The notes beneath the pieces were generated by a model. The model searched no databases, was not told the origin of the DNA, and was given only the letters and a program-made list of their open reading frames with translations. The translations under genes were made by a program, and so were the position numbers. Below are positions 1 through 8,520 of a DNA stretch of 64,000 nucleotides, piece after piece. The stretch covers positions 1 through 64,000 of the forward strand of contig NZ_FWWW01000098.1 in the NCBI RefSeq assembly GCF_900176135.1. The letters are read 5' to 3'. This DNA comes from Hymenobacter roseosalivarius DSM 11622 (GTDB lineage Bacteria; Bacteroidota; Bacteroidia; Cytophagales; Hymenobacteraceae). Each line of letters begins with the position of its first letter. Position 1 is the stretch's first letter.

Positions 1-216
1 CTATTCAGCAACAATATGTTACTGCCAGGGTTGCGGCTGGCGCTGCATGAGCTACGGAACTGAGCAATAGCTATCCAACCAGGCAAAAGAGTATGCCGGG
101 GGGGGCTATTTTACTTGGCGAAAAGAAGACAGACTTTACGAGGTGGACAGCAAGCTCGACTTAACCCCAAACTTGCGGCGACGTACTCAGACTGTACCCT
201 CTAACCACCATGTAGC

Positions 217-570
217 ATGAGCCTTAGCCTGAATCCCACCGCTGTTGCCTTTGCCAAGCGCCTCATTAAGGAAGGCAAATACAAAAATGACCAGGGCCAT
301 TGGAGCCAGCACAACCCCAGCACCGACGAGCAAAATAAGTACCTCAGCAAGCACGAAATCGAGGAGTACGGGCAGTGGCACCTGGGCCTCGATATGAGCA
401 AGGGCGAAGACACCAAAGGCCGCTACCACTTCCCCTGCGGCGACTACAAAACCGTGCACCGCGACGGCCTACTAGCCGCCAAGGAGCGCGCCGCCCAGCA
501 GGGCTACACTGATATTGAACAGGCGGCCGATGAGCTGTTGCAGACCCTGGAAGCGAAGGCAGCCAAGTAA
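217..570 (+). CDS. Hypothetical protein, 117 aa
   Basis: I do not recognise a family. The protein is hydrophilic and probably cytoplasmic, with no signal peptide or membrane segment. It has a charged N-terminal helix (residues 8-25), a middle part rich in His, Tyr and Gly around residues 50-80, and a helical C-terminus rich in Ala and Glu. The ATG follows closely on an untranslated stretch with no obvious Shine-Dalgarno, as is normal in this phylum. Codon use is GC-rich like the neighbouring core genes, so it looks native. A motif copy (reverse orientation, 573-579) lies immediately after its stop codon. Confidence 0.6.
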   Translation: MSLSLNPTAVAFAKRLIKEGKYKNDQGHWSQHNPSTDEQNKYLSKHEIEEYGQWHLGLDMSKGEDTKGRYHFPCGDYKTVHRDGLLAAKERAAQQGYTDIEQAADELLQTLEAKAAK

Positions 571-612
571 GCGGGGGGCTTTTTCAGCGCATATTTTGCG
601 TACTTTTAGACT

Positions 613-1215
613 ATGCAGAATTTATTTGAATCCGGCAGTATTGTCTTGGGTGGCTCTTATCTGGAGCGCATGACGGACGATGAGTTCTTCGATTTCTGTC
701 AGCAGCACCCCAAGCTGCGCATTGAGCGCACGGCTAACCACGAAATCCTGATTATGTCGCCCACCGGCAGCCGCTCCGGCAAACGCAACTTTCGCCTTAA
801 CCTCCAACTCGGTAAATGGTGGGAACAGCACCAGACACTCGGCGAAGCCTTCGACTCTAACACCGGCTTCACTCTGCCCGATGGCTCCGTGCTCTCGCCG
901 GACGCTTCGTGGGTTTCGGCGGCTAAGTGGAACGCGCTGACGACGGAGCAGCAGGATAAGTTTGCACCCGTATGCCCGGAGTTTGTAGTCGAGCTGAAGT
1001 CCGCTACTGATTCTACCAAAACGCTGCAAGCCAAGATGCTGGACTGGCTCCGCAATGGGGCGTTGCTGGCCTGGCTCATCATCCCCGAAACCGAAACGGC
1101 CTATATCTACCGTCCCGGCCAGGCGGAACCAGAATTGGTGCAGGGATTCGAAAACGAGCTGTCCGGCGAAGCAGTGCTACCGGAGTTTCGGCTGCGGCTG
1201 ACGGAGCTGCGGTAA
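613..1215 (+). CDS. Uma2-family (DUF820) putative endonuclease
   Basis: The 200-residue protein has the Uma2/DUF820 layout. An N-terminal recognition part (residues 18-60, 'MTDDEFFDFC') is followed by a PD-(D/E)xK-like core: SPDAS at about residue 97 supplies the Asp, and EFVVELKS at about 125 supplies the E-x-K. A C-terminal strand/helix unit (WLRNGALLAWLI) completes it. Family members are presumed restriction-type nucleases of mostly unknown biology, common in multiple copies in Cyanobacteria and Bacteroidota. The start ATG sits only a few bases after a TACTTTTA element at 601-608, so the true transcript start may lie further upstream. Family assignment is firm; the substrate is unknown. 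Confidence 0.8.
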   Translation: MQNLFESGSIVLGGSYLERMTDDEFFDFCQQHPKLRIERTANHEILIMSPTGSRSGKRNFRLNLQLGKWWEQHQTLGEAFDSNTGFTLPDGSVLSPDASWVSAAKWNALTTEQQDKFAPVCPEFVVELKSATDSTKTLQAKMLDWLRNGALLAWLIIPETETAYIYRPGQAEPELVQGFENELSGEAVLPEFRLRLTELR

Positions 1216-1233
1216 TATATTATAAGTCTATCT

Positions 1234-1497
1234 ATGGCACAGAAACAAGCGAACTGTTGGTTGCTGTTAGAAGAAGCGAGGACCCTGGGTTTGCCTCTAC
1301 AGGACTATACAAATGCAAAAGAAATGTTCAATCATGCCGAATGGGGAGTCGGCTTTGACATAATTGTTGGGCAATTGTACGAGTTAGGTATCAAGATTAC
1401 GGAGAGCTTTTATAAGAAGGTAGAAGTAGTAGCCCTTAGCTTGAACTTGACGAGAGAAGAGTATTCTTTCTTAAATGAACTTATCTTCAGTTATTAA
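1234..1497 (+). CDS. MafI-family-like immunity protein, small AT-rich ORF
   Basis: An 87-residue, all-helical protein. Its central 'EWGVGFDIIVGQLYELG' segment resembles MafI-type immunity proteins, which neutralise polymorphic toxins. No cognate toxin lies beside it, so if the family call is right it is an orphan immunity gene. Base composition is clearly more AT-rich than the flanking genes, suggesting horizontal acquisition. It starts 18 bases after the Uma2 gene and is closed by the terminator at 1523-1556. The alternative is an unrelated small helical protein. Confidence 0.5.
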   Translation: MAQKQANCWLLLEEARTLGLPLQDYTNAKEMFNHAEWGVGFDIIVGQLYELGIKITESFYKKVEVVALSLNLTREEYSFLNELIFSY

Positions 1498-1522
1498 CTT
1501 GTTAGATATAGATTAACCCAAC

Positions 1523-1556
1523 AAAAAGCCCCCCGCTGCCGCGTCGGGGCTTTTTT
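1523..1556 (+). terminator. Rho-independent terminator after the MafI-like gene
   Basis: The stem AAAAAGCCCC pairs with GGGGCTTTTTT around a GC-rich loop and runs into a T tract. One arm contains a copy of the window-wide GCCCCCC motif (1528-1534). Confidence 0.8.
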
Positions 1557-1596
1557 CGTACCTTAGCCCCTCTTACCCCACCCCATTCCACCCGCT

Positions 1597-4500
1597 ATGC
1601 AAGTTGCTCCCGTAGCTCCCTATAAACCTCAGAATCACATCCGCATCGTGACGGCGGCAGCCCTGTTCGATGGTCACGACGCGGCTATCAACGTGATGCG
1701 CCGCATCATCCAGAGCAGCGGCGCCGAAGTTATTCACCTGGGCCACAACCGCTCCGTGCAGGAAATCGTGGACTGCGCCATTCAGGAAGATGCGCAGGCC
1801 ATTGCCATTACCTCCTATCAGGGCGGGCACAATGAGTACTTCAAGTACATGTACGACCTGCTGACGGAGCGCGGCGCGGGCCATGTGCGCATCTTCGGCG
1901 GCGGTGGCGGCGTGATTCTGCCCAGCGAGATTGCCGAGCTGCAAGCCTACGGCATCGAGCGCCTCTACTCGCCGGATGACGGCCGCGCTATGGGTCTGCA
2001 AGGCATGATCAATGACCTCTTGCAGCGCTGCGACTTCCCTACGGGCCAGAACCTGAACGGCGAGGTAAGCCATGTAAAAGAGAAAGATGCCCGCAGCATC
2101 GGTCGCCTGATTTCGGCCGCCGAAAACTTCCCCGAGGAGTTTGAGCGCGTGAAGGGCCAGCTTGTTGCGGAGTTTCAGCAACAGGAAAAAGCCCCCCAGA
2201 AGTCAGAAAGCGGTCAGAACGACCTAAGCACCAAGCACCAAGCACCAAGCACCAAACATGCCCCTATTCTTGGCATTACGGGTACGGGCGGCGCGGGCAA
2301 ATCCAGCCTGGTAGATGAGCTGGTGCGGCGCTTTCTGATGGACTTCCCCGAGAAGACCATTGCCATCATTTCAGTGGACCCCAGCAAGCGCAAAACCGGC
2401 GGGGCCCTGCTCGGCGACCGGATTCGGATGAACTCCATCAACTCGCCACGGGTGTACATGCGCAGCCTGGCCACGCGCCAAAGCAACCTGGCCCTGAGCA
2501 AGTACGTGCAGGACGCCGTGGACGTGGTAGTTGCCGCTAATTACGACCTCATCATCCTCGAAACCAGCGGCATCGGCCAGTCCGACACCGAAATCATCGA
2601 GCACTCCGACGCCAGCCTGTATGTAATGACGCCGGAGTACGGCGCGGCCACCCAGCTCGAGAAAATCGATATGCTGGACTTCGCCGATGTCATTGCCCTC
2701 AACAAATTCGACAAGCGCGGTGCCCTCGATGCCCTGCGCGACGTACGCAAGCAATACCAGCGCAACCACGGCCTCTGGGACCGCCAGCTGGATTCGCTGC
2801 CCGTGTTTGGCACTATCGCCTCGCAGTTCAACGACCCCGGCATGAATCGCCTGTACCGGGCCGTGCTGAGCATGCTGGAGCAGAAAACGGGGGCCACTTT
2901 TGCCTCCCAGCTCGAAACCACCACGGAGGATTCGGAGAAGATTTACATCATTCCGCCCCACCGCACGCGTTACTTATCTGAAATCGCTGAAACCAACCGC
3001 AACTATGATATTTGGGTACAGAAGCAAGCCGAAGTGGCCCAGCAGCTTTACGGCCTCGACCAAAGCCTCCACGCCGTCAGAAGCCTCCAGTCCGGCGGAT
3101 CTGGTGCAGGCAGCGGGAGCAGCAGCAACGGAACCGACCCTGGATCACTCGTGGCCGGTTTGGAGAGCACATTCCAGGAAATCAAGCTCCGGCTCGATGG
3201 TCAGAACTGGAAACTCCTGGAGACCTGGCCGCAGAAAGTAGCTGCCTACAAAGCCCCCGAGTTCGTCTTTAAGGTGCGTGATAAGGAAATCCGCATTCAA
3301 ACCCACACCGAAAGTTTGTCGGGTAAGCAGATTCCGAAAGTAAGCCTGCCCCGCTTCACGGCCTGGGGCGATTTGCTGCGCTGGCAGCTGCAGGAAAACG
3401 TGCCCGGTGAGTTCCCTTACACGGCCGGCGTGTTTCCGTTCAAGCGCGAGGGCGAAGATCCCACCCGCATGTTTGCCGGCGAAGGAGGCCCCGAGCGCAC
3501 CAACCGCCGCTTCCACTACGTGAGCATGGGCCTACCAGCCAAGCGCCTAAGCACGGCCTTCGACTCGGTGACGCTCTACGGCGAAGACCCCGAACACCGC
3601 CCCGACATCTACGGCAAAATCGGTAACGCCGGCGTAAGCATCTGCTGCCTCGACGACGCCAAGAAGCTGTACTCTGGCTTCAACCTGGCCAACCCCAGCA
3701 CATCGGTGTCCATGACCATCAATGGTCCGGCCGCCCACCTAGCCGCGTTTTTCATGAACGCCGCCATCGACCAGCAGTGCGAGTTCTATATAAAGGAGCA
3801 CGGACTGGAGCAGGAAGTCGAGGACAAGATCAACCAGATTTATCAGGACAAAGGTGTGGTGCGGCCTAGCTACCAGGGCGAGCTGCCCGCCGGCAACGAC
3901 GGCCTCGGCCTGATGCTGCTCGGCGTGACCGGCGACCAGGTTTTGCCCCCCGACGTGTACTCGCCTATCAAGGCGCGTACCCTGAGCCAGGTGCGCGGCA
4001 CCGTGCAGGCCGATATTTTGAAGGAAGATCAGGCTCAGAACACCTGCATCTTCAGCACCGAGTTTGCCCTCCGCCTCATGGGCGACGTGCAGGAGTACTT
4101 TATTAAGGAGAAGGTCCGGAATTTCTACTCGGTCAGTATTTCAGGCTACCACATTGCCGAGGCCGGCGCCAATCCCATCACGCAGCTGGCGCTTACCCTC
4201 AGCAACGGCTTCACCTTCGTGGAGTACTACGTGAGCCGGGGAATGGACGTGAACGACTTCGCGCCCAACCTCTCCTTCTTCTTCTCCAACGGCATCGACC
4301 CTGAGTACGCGGTGATTGGCCGGGTGGCGCGCCGCATCTGGGCCAAGGCCATGAAGCTGAAGTACAACGCCAACGCCCGGAGCCAGATGTTGAAGTATCA
4401 CATCCAGACCTCGGGCCGCAGCCTCCACGCTCAGGAAATCGACTTCAACGATATCCGCACCACGTTGCAGGCCCTTTACGCCATCTACGACAACTGCAAC

Positions 4501-5094
4501 TCCCTGCACACCAACGCCTACGATGAGGCCATCACCACGCCCACCGAGGAATCGGTGCGCCGGGCTATGGCTATTCAGCTCATTATCAACCGCGAATTGG
4601 GCCTGGCCAAAAACGAGAACCCGCTCCAAGGCTCCTTCATCATCGAGGAGCTCACCGACCTAGTGGAAGAAGCGGTGCTGCTGGAGTTTGACCGCATCAC
4701 GGAGCGCGGCGGCGTGCTGGGCGCCATGGAAACTATGTATCAGCGCGGCAAGATTCAGGAGGAAAGCCTGCACTACGAGATGCTCAAGCACACGGGCGAG
4801 TACCCCATCATCGGCGTGAACACTTTCCTCTCCTCCAAAGGCTCGCCCACGGTACTCCCCGCCGAGGTAATTCGCGCCACGGAAGAGGAAAAGCAGTACC
4901 AAATCACGATGCTCAACCACCTCCACGCCCGCAACGAAAGCACCACGGAGCAGCGCCTGAAGCAGCTTCAACAAGTAGCCGTGCAGAACGGCAACCTGTT
5001 CGAGGAGCTAATGGAAACAGTGAAGTTCTGCTCCCTCGGGCAGATTACGAATGCGCTCTTTGAGGTTGGGGGGCAATATCGGCGGAATATGTAG
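1597..5094 (+). CDS. icmF: Fused B12-dependent acyl-CoA mutase with MeaB-like GTPase (IcmF type)
   Basis: The 1165-residue protein combines three modules. Residues 15-150 form a cobalamin-binding Rossmann domain; DGHDAA around residue 25 provides the axial His. Residues about 220-420 form a G3E/MeaB-type GTPase with P-loop GTGGAGKSS and NKFD. Residues about 560-1160 form the substrate-binding (beta/alpha)8 mutase domain. This order (B12, GTPase, mutase) is that of IcmF, which interconverts isobutyryl-CoA and butyryl-CoA or similar branched acyl-CoAs while the G domain loads and guards adenosylcobalamin. The linker before the P-loop carries a copy of the GCCCCCCA motif and a short AGCACCA tandem repeat. 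A Gly/Ser-rich linker (residues about 500-515) precedes the mutase part. The substrate cannot be fixed from sequence alone. Confidence 0.93.
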   Translation: MQVAPVAPYKPQNHIRIVTAAALFDGHDAAINVMRRIIQSSGAEVIHLGHNRSVQEIVDCAIQEDAQAIAITSYQGGHNEYFKYMYDLLTERGAGHVRIFGGGGGVILPSEIAELQAYGIERLYSPDDGRAMGLQGMINDLLQRCDFPTGQNLNGEVSHVKEKDARSIGRLISAAENFPEEFERVKGQLVAEFQQQEKAPQKSESGQNDLSTKHQAPSTKHAPILGITGTGGAGKSSLVDELVRRFLMDFPEKTIAIISVDPSKRKTGGALLGDRIRMNSINSPRVYMRSLATRQSNLALSKYVQDAVDVVVAANYDLIILETSGIGQSDTEIIEHSDASLYVMTPEYGAATQLEKIDMLDFADVIALNKFDKRGALDALRDVRKQYQRNHGLWDRQLDSLPVFGTIASQFNDPGMNRLYRAVLSMLEQKTGATFASQLETTTEDSEKIYIIPPHRTRYLSEIAETNRNYDIWVQKQAEVAQQLYGLDQSLHAVRSLQSGGSGAGSGSSSNGTDPGSLVAGLESTFQEIKLRLDGQNWKLLETWPQKVAAYKAPEFVFKVRDKEIRIQTHTESLSGKQIPKVSLPRFTAWGDLLRWQLQENVPGEFPYTAGVFPFKREGEDPTRMFAGEGGPERTNRRFHYVSMGLPAKRLSTAFDSVTLYGEDPEHRPDIYGKIGNAGVSICCLDDAKKLYSGFNLANPSTSVSMTINGPAAHLAAFFMNAAIDQQCEFYIKEHGLEQEVEDKINQIYQDKGVVRPSYQGELPAGNDGLGLMLLGVTGDQVLPPDVYSPIKARTLSQVRGTVQADILKEDQAQNTCIFSTEFALRLMGDVQEYFIKEKVRNFYSVSISGYHIAEAGANPITQLALTLSNGFTFVEYYVSRGMDVNDFAPNLSFFFSNGIDPEYAVIGRVARRIWAKAMKLKYNANARSQMLKYHIQTSGRSLHAQEIDFNDIRTTLQALYAIYDNCNSLHTNAYDEAITTPTEESVRRAMAIQLIINRELGLAKNENPLQGSFIIEELTDLVEEAVLLEFDRITERGGVLGAMETMYQRGKIQEESLHYEMLKHTGEYPIIGVNTFLSSKGSPTVLPAEVIRATEEEKQYQITMLNHLHARNESTTEQRLKQLQQVAVQNGNLFEELMETVKFCSLGQITNALFEVGGQYRRNM
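2222..2258 (+). repeat. AGCACCA short tandem repeat in the IcmF linker
   Basis: Three near-identical 7-bp AGCACCA units lie head to tail, in frame, inside the linker between the B12 and GTPase domains. They encode a Ser/Thr/Lys/His/Gln/Ala/Pro-rich stretch. A GCCCCCCA motif copy (2191-2198) lies 25 bp upstream. The low-complexity linker tolerates insertions and deletions, so copy number may vary between strains. Confidence 0.7.
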
Positions 5095-5127
5095 AAACCG
5101 CAGAATAAAATTCATTGCTTAACCACT

Positions 5128-5286
5128 TATAGCAGTTTCGCGAACAGTATGCCCATTTTATAGAGAGAGATGCCACTTTACGGCTCGTCGCTAGTATCGT
5201 TGAGCAATCGATTCCATTCAACGGCAGACGTGAAGGGTCACCTCTCCATAAGATAAGCTGGGCACACTGTTCGCGAAACCGCTATA
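5128..5286. mobile_element. MITE with about 29-bp terminal inverted repeats
   Basis: The ends are near-perfect inverted repeats. The left end starts TATAGCAGTTTCGCGAACAG, and the right end is its complement with only two transitions over about 28 bp. The 159-bp element has no ORF. A possible 3-bp target duplication, ACT, lies at 5125-5127 and 5287-5289. It sits 16 bp upstream of the start codon of the next gene, so it may have displaced or replaced that gene's promoter. The parent transposase is not in the window. Confidence 0.78.
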
Positions 5287-5302
5287 ACTTACAATAAACA
5301 AA

Positions 5303-6195
5303 ATGGAACAAAAGGAGAATGAAGTATTGGCAACTAATACGCCTACAGTAATTTCAAATTCTTTTTGTGGCATAATTATGCCCATCTCAGATTCAGAAGG
5401 TTATGAATCAGGACATTGGGGGCAAGTGCGTAGCATTATATCTGAGGCAGTGAGAGACGCTGATTACGAGCCGAGAATAGTGAGCGACGGGAATAATTCT
5501 TCTATTATTCATGCTCGAATTATCACTAATATATATCAGGATGATATTGTAGTGTGTGATGTAAGTAGCTTAAATTCCAATGTCATGTTGGAGTTTGGTC
5601 TTAGATTAGCTTCTAAAAAGCCAATCGTGGTAATTAAAGATAACATCACCAAATATTCGTTCGATGCGTCTCCTATAGAATACGTTCCTTACCCTGCTAA
5701 CTTAGACTACTATGGAGTAAACAACTTTAAAGAGAAACTTCTACAGCAATCATCAATGCAGTAGCTGCTCAAAAGCGTGAAGACTATAAATCTTTTTTAG
5801 ACCATTTTTCAATTACAAATTTAGAGTTGAGTACAGTTTCTAATACCCAAGTTGGCCTGAAAGAATATCTAGCCACAATGGAAAGCAGATTACTGACTGA
5901 ACTGAGGACAGGCTCAAAAGAGAATGTTATTTTATCTAATGAGCAGTTAAATCAAGCCATAAAAAGAAAGAATTTTAGTGTTGGCTTTGATACAGAAATT
6001 GAAAGGTTTTTAGATAATTATATCACTAGTTCAGGCATTAGTCCAGGCGTAGCTATTGCTGGTTTACCTAACGGTTATTTTGAGAAAATGGTGGATGCAG
6101 TTTTTGAACTGTTCCCAATTTTTGCTCAAACCCCTCGTGAGAATGCGATAAGGTATCTGGCTGGATATTGGGTAAAATATAAAGCTACCCATTAG
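5303..6195 (+). pseudogene. Frameshifted nucleoside deoxyribosyltransferase/TIR-like protein
   Basis: Two reading frames join into one product. Frame A (5303-5764) gives an N-terminal Rossmann-like domain with 'DIVVCDVSSLNSNVMLEFG' at residues about 90-108, the Asp/Asn/Glu pattern of the nucleoside 2-deoxyribosyltransferase/TIR-like superfamily. Its last true residues are near NNFKEKL. From about 5740 the next frame continues without stops to 6195 (STAIINAVAAQKRED...), giving a helical C-terminal half. A single lost base near 5738-5742 explains the break. The gene is markedly AT-rich against GC-rich surroundings and lies directly behind a MITE, which points to horizontal gain. Such domains occur in antiphage and signalling effectors, but that role is inference. 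A sequencing error is an alternative to true decay. Confidence 0.6.
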
Positions 6196-6203
6196 TGCCC
6201 CCA

Positions 6204-6310
6204 ACTGGCGCGAGCTTGTAGCTCGTGACTAGCCTTGAGGTGGAGGTTGTACCTCCACTGCCGCAGCAGCGGCAAACTGCGACCGCGCCGCTTGGGAAAT
6301 CCGGGCGGCG
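6204..6310. repeat. REP/BIME-like palindromic repeat, copy 1
   Basis: This copy matches 7711-7816 at all but about six positions. It contains three adjacent small hairpins: CGAGCT-tgt-AGCTCG, GTGGAGGT-tgt-ACCTCCAC and GCCGC-agca-GCGGC. Unlike copy 2 it lacks the right-hand inverted arm. It follows the stop codon of the broken gene and precedes the toxin-antitoxin pair. It is probably mobilised by the RAYT encoded at 7942-8490. Confidence 0.75.
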
Positions 6311-6383
6311 CTGTTGCTTTCATCGGAACCTAATCCACTTACCAAAAGTTGTCTGATCGGACTACTTTTCGTAGCTTCCCAAC

Positions 6384-6740
6384 GTGAACAAAAAGCGCGA
6401 ACTGTTTTTCTTTAAAAGCTACTTCCGGGAATTTTATGATGCACAGACGCCTAAAGTGAAGCAAAAGATTCTGTGGACGCTTAAAGTCATCGAAGAATTG
6501 GACCAGATACCGGAGACCTACTTCAAGCACCTCACCGGCACCGATGGCCTGTATGAAATTCGGGTGCAGGTCGGCAATGATATCTTCCGCATCTTCTGCT
6601 TTTTTGATAAAGGCAACCTGATTGTCATCGGTCACGGATTCACGAAGAAGACACCCAAAACACCCAAAAGCGAACTGACCCGTGCGGCCGCCATTAAAGC
6701 TGAATACTATGCAAGCCAACGAAAAGCTGACCAGTCTTAG
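6384..6740 (+). CDS. RelE/HigB-type (Gp49-like) toxin
   Basis: The 118-residue protein has the RelE/ParE-superfamily pattern. A helical N-terminus (FFKSYFREFYDAQTPKVKQ) precedes the beta-sheet 'LYEIRVQVGNDIFRIFCFF', which is typical of the Gp49-like HigB branch. These toxins cleave mRNA on the ribosome. The start codon appears to be GTG. It overlaps the downstream antitoxin gene by 32 bases, the toxin-first order typical of higBA. The last part (KKTPKTPKSELTRA) is the usual basic tail. Confidence 0.85.
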   Translation: MNKKRELFFFKSYFREFYDAQTPKVKQKILWTLKVIEELDQIPETYFKHLTGTDGLYEIRVQVGNDIFRIFCFFDKGNLIVIGHGFTKKTPKTPKSELTRAAAIKAEYYASQRKADQS

Positions 6741-7011
6741 CCAGTTTATTGAGCAGGAACACGGACCCGCCGGCAGCAAAAGTCGGGAGGAGTTTGAGGC
6801 CGGCTATGAGGTGTTTAAGCTGGGCGCTTTGCTGCAACAGGCCCGTCGCGCCAAAGGCCTCACCCAGCAGCAGCTAGCCGACCTGGCCGGCACCGACAAG
6901 TCTTACATTTCTAAGTTGGAAAAAGACTTGAAAGACGTGCGGCTTTCTACGCTTCAACGCATCATTTCGGAAGGCCTCGGTGGGCACTTGGAGCTGTCGA
7001 TCAAATTCTAG
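6709..7011 (+). CDS. HigA-type antitoxin with XRE helix-turn-helix
   Basis: I place the start at ATG 6709, inside the toxin gene, giving 100 residues. An N-terminal helix likely wraps the toxin. Residues about 45-95 form a Cro/C1-type HTH (ARRAKGLTQQQLADLAGTDK, then SYISKLE). It would neutralise the toxin encoded at 6384-6740 and repress the shared promoter. The 32-nt overlap implies translational coupling. Confidence 0.85.
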   Translation: MQANEKLTSLSQFIEQEHGPAGSKSREEFEAGYEVFKLGALLQQARRAKGLTQQQLADLAGTDKSYISKLEKDLKDVRLSTLQRIISEGLGGHLELSIKF

Positions 7012-7026
7012 GTTCATAATTAGCCC

Positions 7027-7194
7027 ATGAAAGCGAATAAATCCACCAAATCCTTCGACGCTGTGGAAATGATGCGTGCCATCCGCAGCAAAATCACTGA
7101 GGAAACTCAGAACATGAGCTTTCAGGAGTTGCAGCAGTATATTAAGCAACGCTTTGAATCAGCTGATGTAAGGTCTAACGCTCTTCCACGATAA
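7027..7194 (+). CDS. Small antitoxin-like protein, 55 aa
   Basis: This short ORF begins ATG at 7027, 15 bases after the HigA stop. It encodes a charged helical peptide with 'FDAVEMMRAIRSKITEE' and 'MSFQELQQYIKQRF'. It resembles the small putative antitoxin-like or regulatory proteins widespread in Bacteroidota and Cyanobacteria that often sit beside toxin genes, but no toxin partner overlaps it here. It may be a third gene of the higBA operon. The function is inferred only from composition and context. Confidence 0.5.
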   Translation: MKANKSTKSFDAVEMMRAIRSKITEETQNMSFQELQQYIKQRFESADVRSNALPR

Positions 7195-7197
7195 ATT

Positions 7198-7230
7198 CCC
7201 CCCAACTTGCGCGAGCTTATAGCTCGTACA
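7198..7230. repeat. Partial REP-like palindrome
   Basis: This short fragment is related to the left end of the REP/BIME repeats at 6204 and 7711. It holds the same CGAGCT-tat-AGCTCG hairpin (7212-7226) and is preceded by six C residues and AACTTG. It lies between the stop of the small ORF and the 3' end of the convergent MNT gene, so it could also help terminate both. Confidence 0.6.
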
Positions 7231-7265
7231 TGGCCTGTAAAACGTCGTACAGGTAAGCGCGAATC

Positions 7266-7568
7266 TCAGGCTGCATACACTAGCTGCTGGGTAGCTTCCA
7301 GTTGCTGCCGGAAATAAGGATTTCGCACGGCTTGCGCCTCCAGCAAGTCTACCGGGCGCTTTAGTAGCTCTTCCAGTGCAAACTTGAGGCTGAAGTAATT
7401 ATCCGCGTATTCTTCTACTGGCATGGGCTCGAACTCAGCCAGCAAATCTATATCACTATCAGGACCAAATGCCGACGTCAGCACGGAGCCGAACACGAAC
7501 AGCCGTCGCACCTGGTGCTGACGGCACAAAGCGTTGATGGCAGCTATGTGGGGGGCAAATTGTGTCAT
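7266..7568 (-). CDS. MNT-type minimal nucleotidyltransferase
   Basis: The 100-residue protein has the NTP_transf_2 signature GSVLTS...DSDIDLL around residues 27-43, where Gly-Ser and the paired Asp residues bind Mg-NTP. Later strands include 'PVDLLEA'. Stand-alone proteins of this size are the MntA side of MntA-HepT toxin-antitoxin pairs, where they AMPylate the HEPN toxin. No HEPN gene is next to it, so it may be a solitary remnant. It converges on the higBA operon across a REP fragment. Confidence 0.8.
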   Translation of the reverse strand: MTQFAPHIAAINALCRQHQVRRLFVFGSVLTSAFGPDSDIDLLAEFEPMPVEEYADNYFSLKFALEELLKRPVDLLEAQAVRNPYFRQQLEATQQLVYAA

Positions 7569-7710
7569 GCTGATCGAAGATACGAGCCTTAAAATAACTT
7601 GATGCGTTCATTGGTTTATCACCCCCAGCTACTCGTCTGTATTTTAGTCGCTACGCGCGTCTGCTTAGCGGTGAAAAAGCCCCCCAGAACTATGCAGGCG
7701 TTCCTGCCCA

Positions 7711-7893
7711 ACTGGCGCGAGCTTGCAGCTCGTGACTAGCTTTGAGGTGGAGGTTGTACCTCCACTGCCGCAGCAGCGGCAAGATGTGACCGCGCCGCTT
7801 GGGAAATCCGGGTGGCGTTTTCGTTCTGATGGGGGAGGCACAGCCTCCCGGCATGGCTGGTCACGAGTTACGCTGCGCTAAACTCGCGCCAGT
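7711..7893. repeat. REP/BIME-like element with inverted ends, copy 2
   Basis: The 183-bp element has perfect 11-bp terminal inverted repeats (ACTGGCGCGAG at 7711-7721 and its complement at 7883-7893). Inside are the same three hairpins as copy 1 plus GGGAGGC-aca-GCCTCCC. It ends about 50 bp upstream of the RAYT start codon. A GCCCCCCAG motif copy lies just outside (7679-7687). This arrangement, inverted REPs next to a RAYT gene, is the classical REP/RAYT organisation. Confidence 0.8.
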
Positions 7894-7941
7894 GAAGAGC
7901 AAGTACTATGCGTAGTTTGGATAATCCTGCATCTTGCTGGT

Positions 7942-8490
7942 ATGAGTGAGAAATACAAGATTCAGGATTTGCAGAAGCTCTACTTTGTCTCCTTTGCTAC
8001 CGTCAACTGGATTGACGTGTTCACGCGGCGGCTTTACAACGACATCTTTGTGGACAGTCTGCGTTATTGCCAGCAGCACAAAGGGCTGGAACTCTACGCT
8101 TGGTGCCTGATGACCAACCAAGCTCATCTGATCATCAGCAGCGCCGCCGATAATTTGTCGTCTATTCTTCGTGATTTGAAGCGTCATACTTCCAGGACCA
8201 TCCTGAAAGCCATTCAGGAAAACGAACAGGAAAGTCGCCGCGAGTGGATGCTATGGATGTTTGGGCGGGCTGGGCAACGCAACGCGCACAACGAGCAATA
8301 TCAGTTCTGGCAGCAAGACAACCATCCCATTGAGCTGTACTCCAATCAACTGCAACTGCAACGTCTGGGTTACTTGCACCGCAACCCAGTGGTAGCTGGT
8401 TTTGTGGACGTGCCAGAGGATTTCCTCTACAGCAGCGCGCGCAACTACGCCGATCGGCCCGGCCTGTTGGATGTACTATTGATTGGTTGA
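7942..8490 (+). CDS. REP-associated tyrosine transposase (RAYT, Y1/IS200-like)
   Basis: The 182-residue protein follows the Bacteroidota RAYT pattern. It has 'YFVSFATVNWIDVFTR' at residues 14-29, a metal-binding HUH region at 57-64, 'QFWQQDNHP' at 121-129 and 'YLHRNPVVAGFV' with the presumed catalytic Tyr144. Family members cut and rejoin single-stranded REP palindromes and spread them in the chromosome. In this copy the HUH motif reads MTNQAHLI, so the first His is replaced by Gln60 while His62 is kept. That would be expected to weaken metal binding. The cognate repeats lie upstream (7711-7893, 6204-6310). Confidence 0.88.
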   Translation: MSEKYKIQDLQKLYFVSFATVNWIDVFTRRLYNDIFVDSLRYCQQHKGLELYAWCLMTNQAHLIISSAADNLSSILRDLKRHTSRTILKAIQENEQESRREWMLWMFGRAGQRNAHNEQYQFWQQDNHPIELYSNQLQLQRLGYLHRNPVVAGFVDVPEDFLYSSARNYADRPGLLDVLLIG

Positions 8491-8520
8491 AAAAGCCCCC
8501 CAAGTTACTCCTCCCCCAAT

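Noticed and set aside
1-216. A gene end at the window edge
   Set aside because: No ORF of credible composition or length extends into this stretch; only a G8 run (98-105) was noted.
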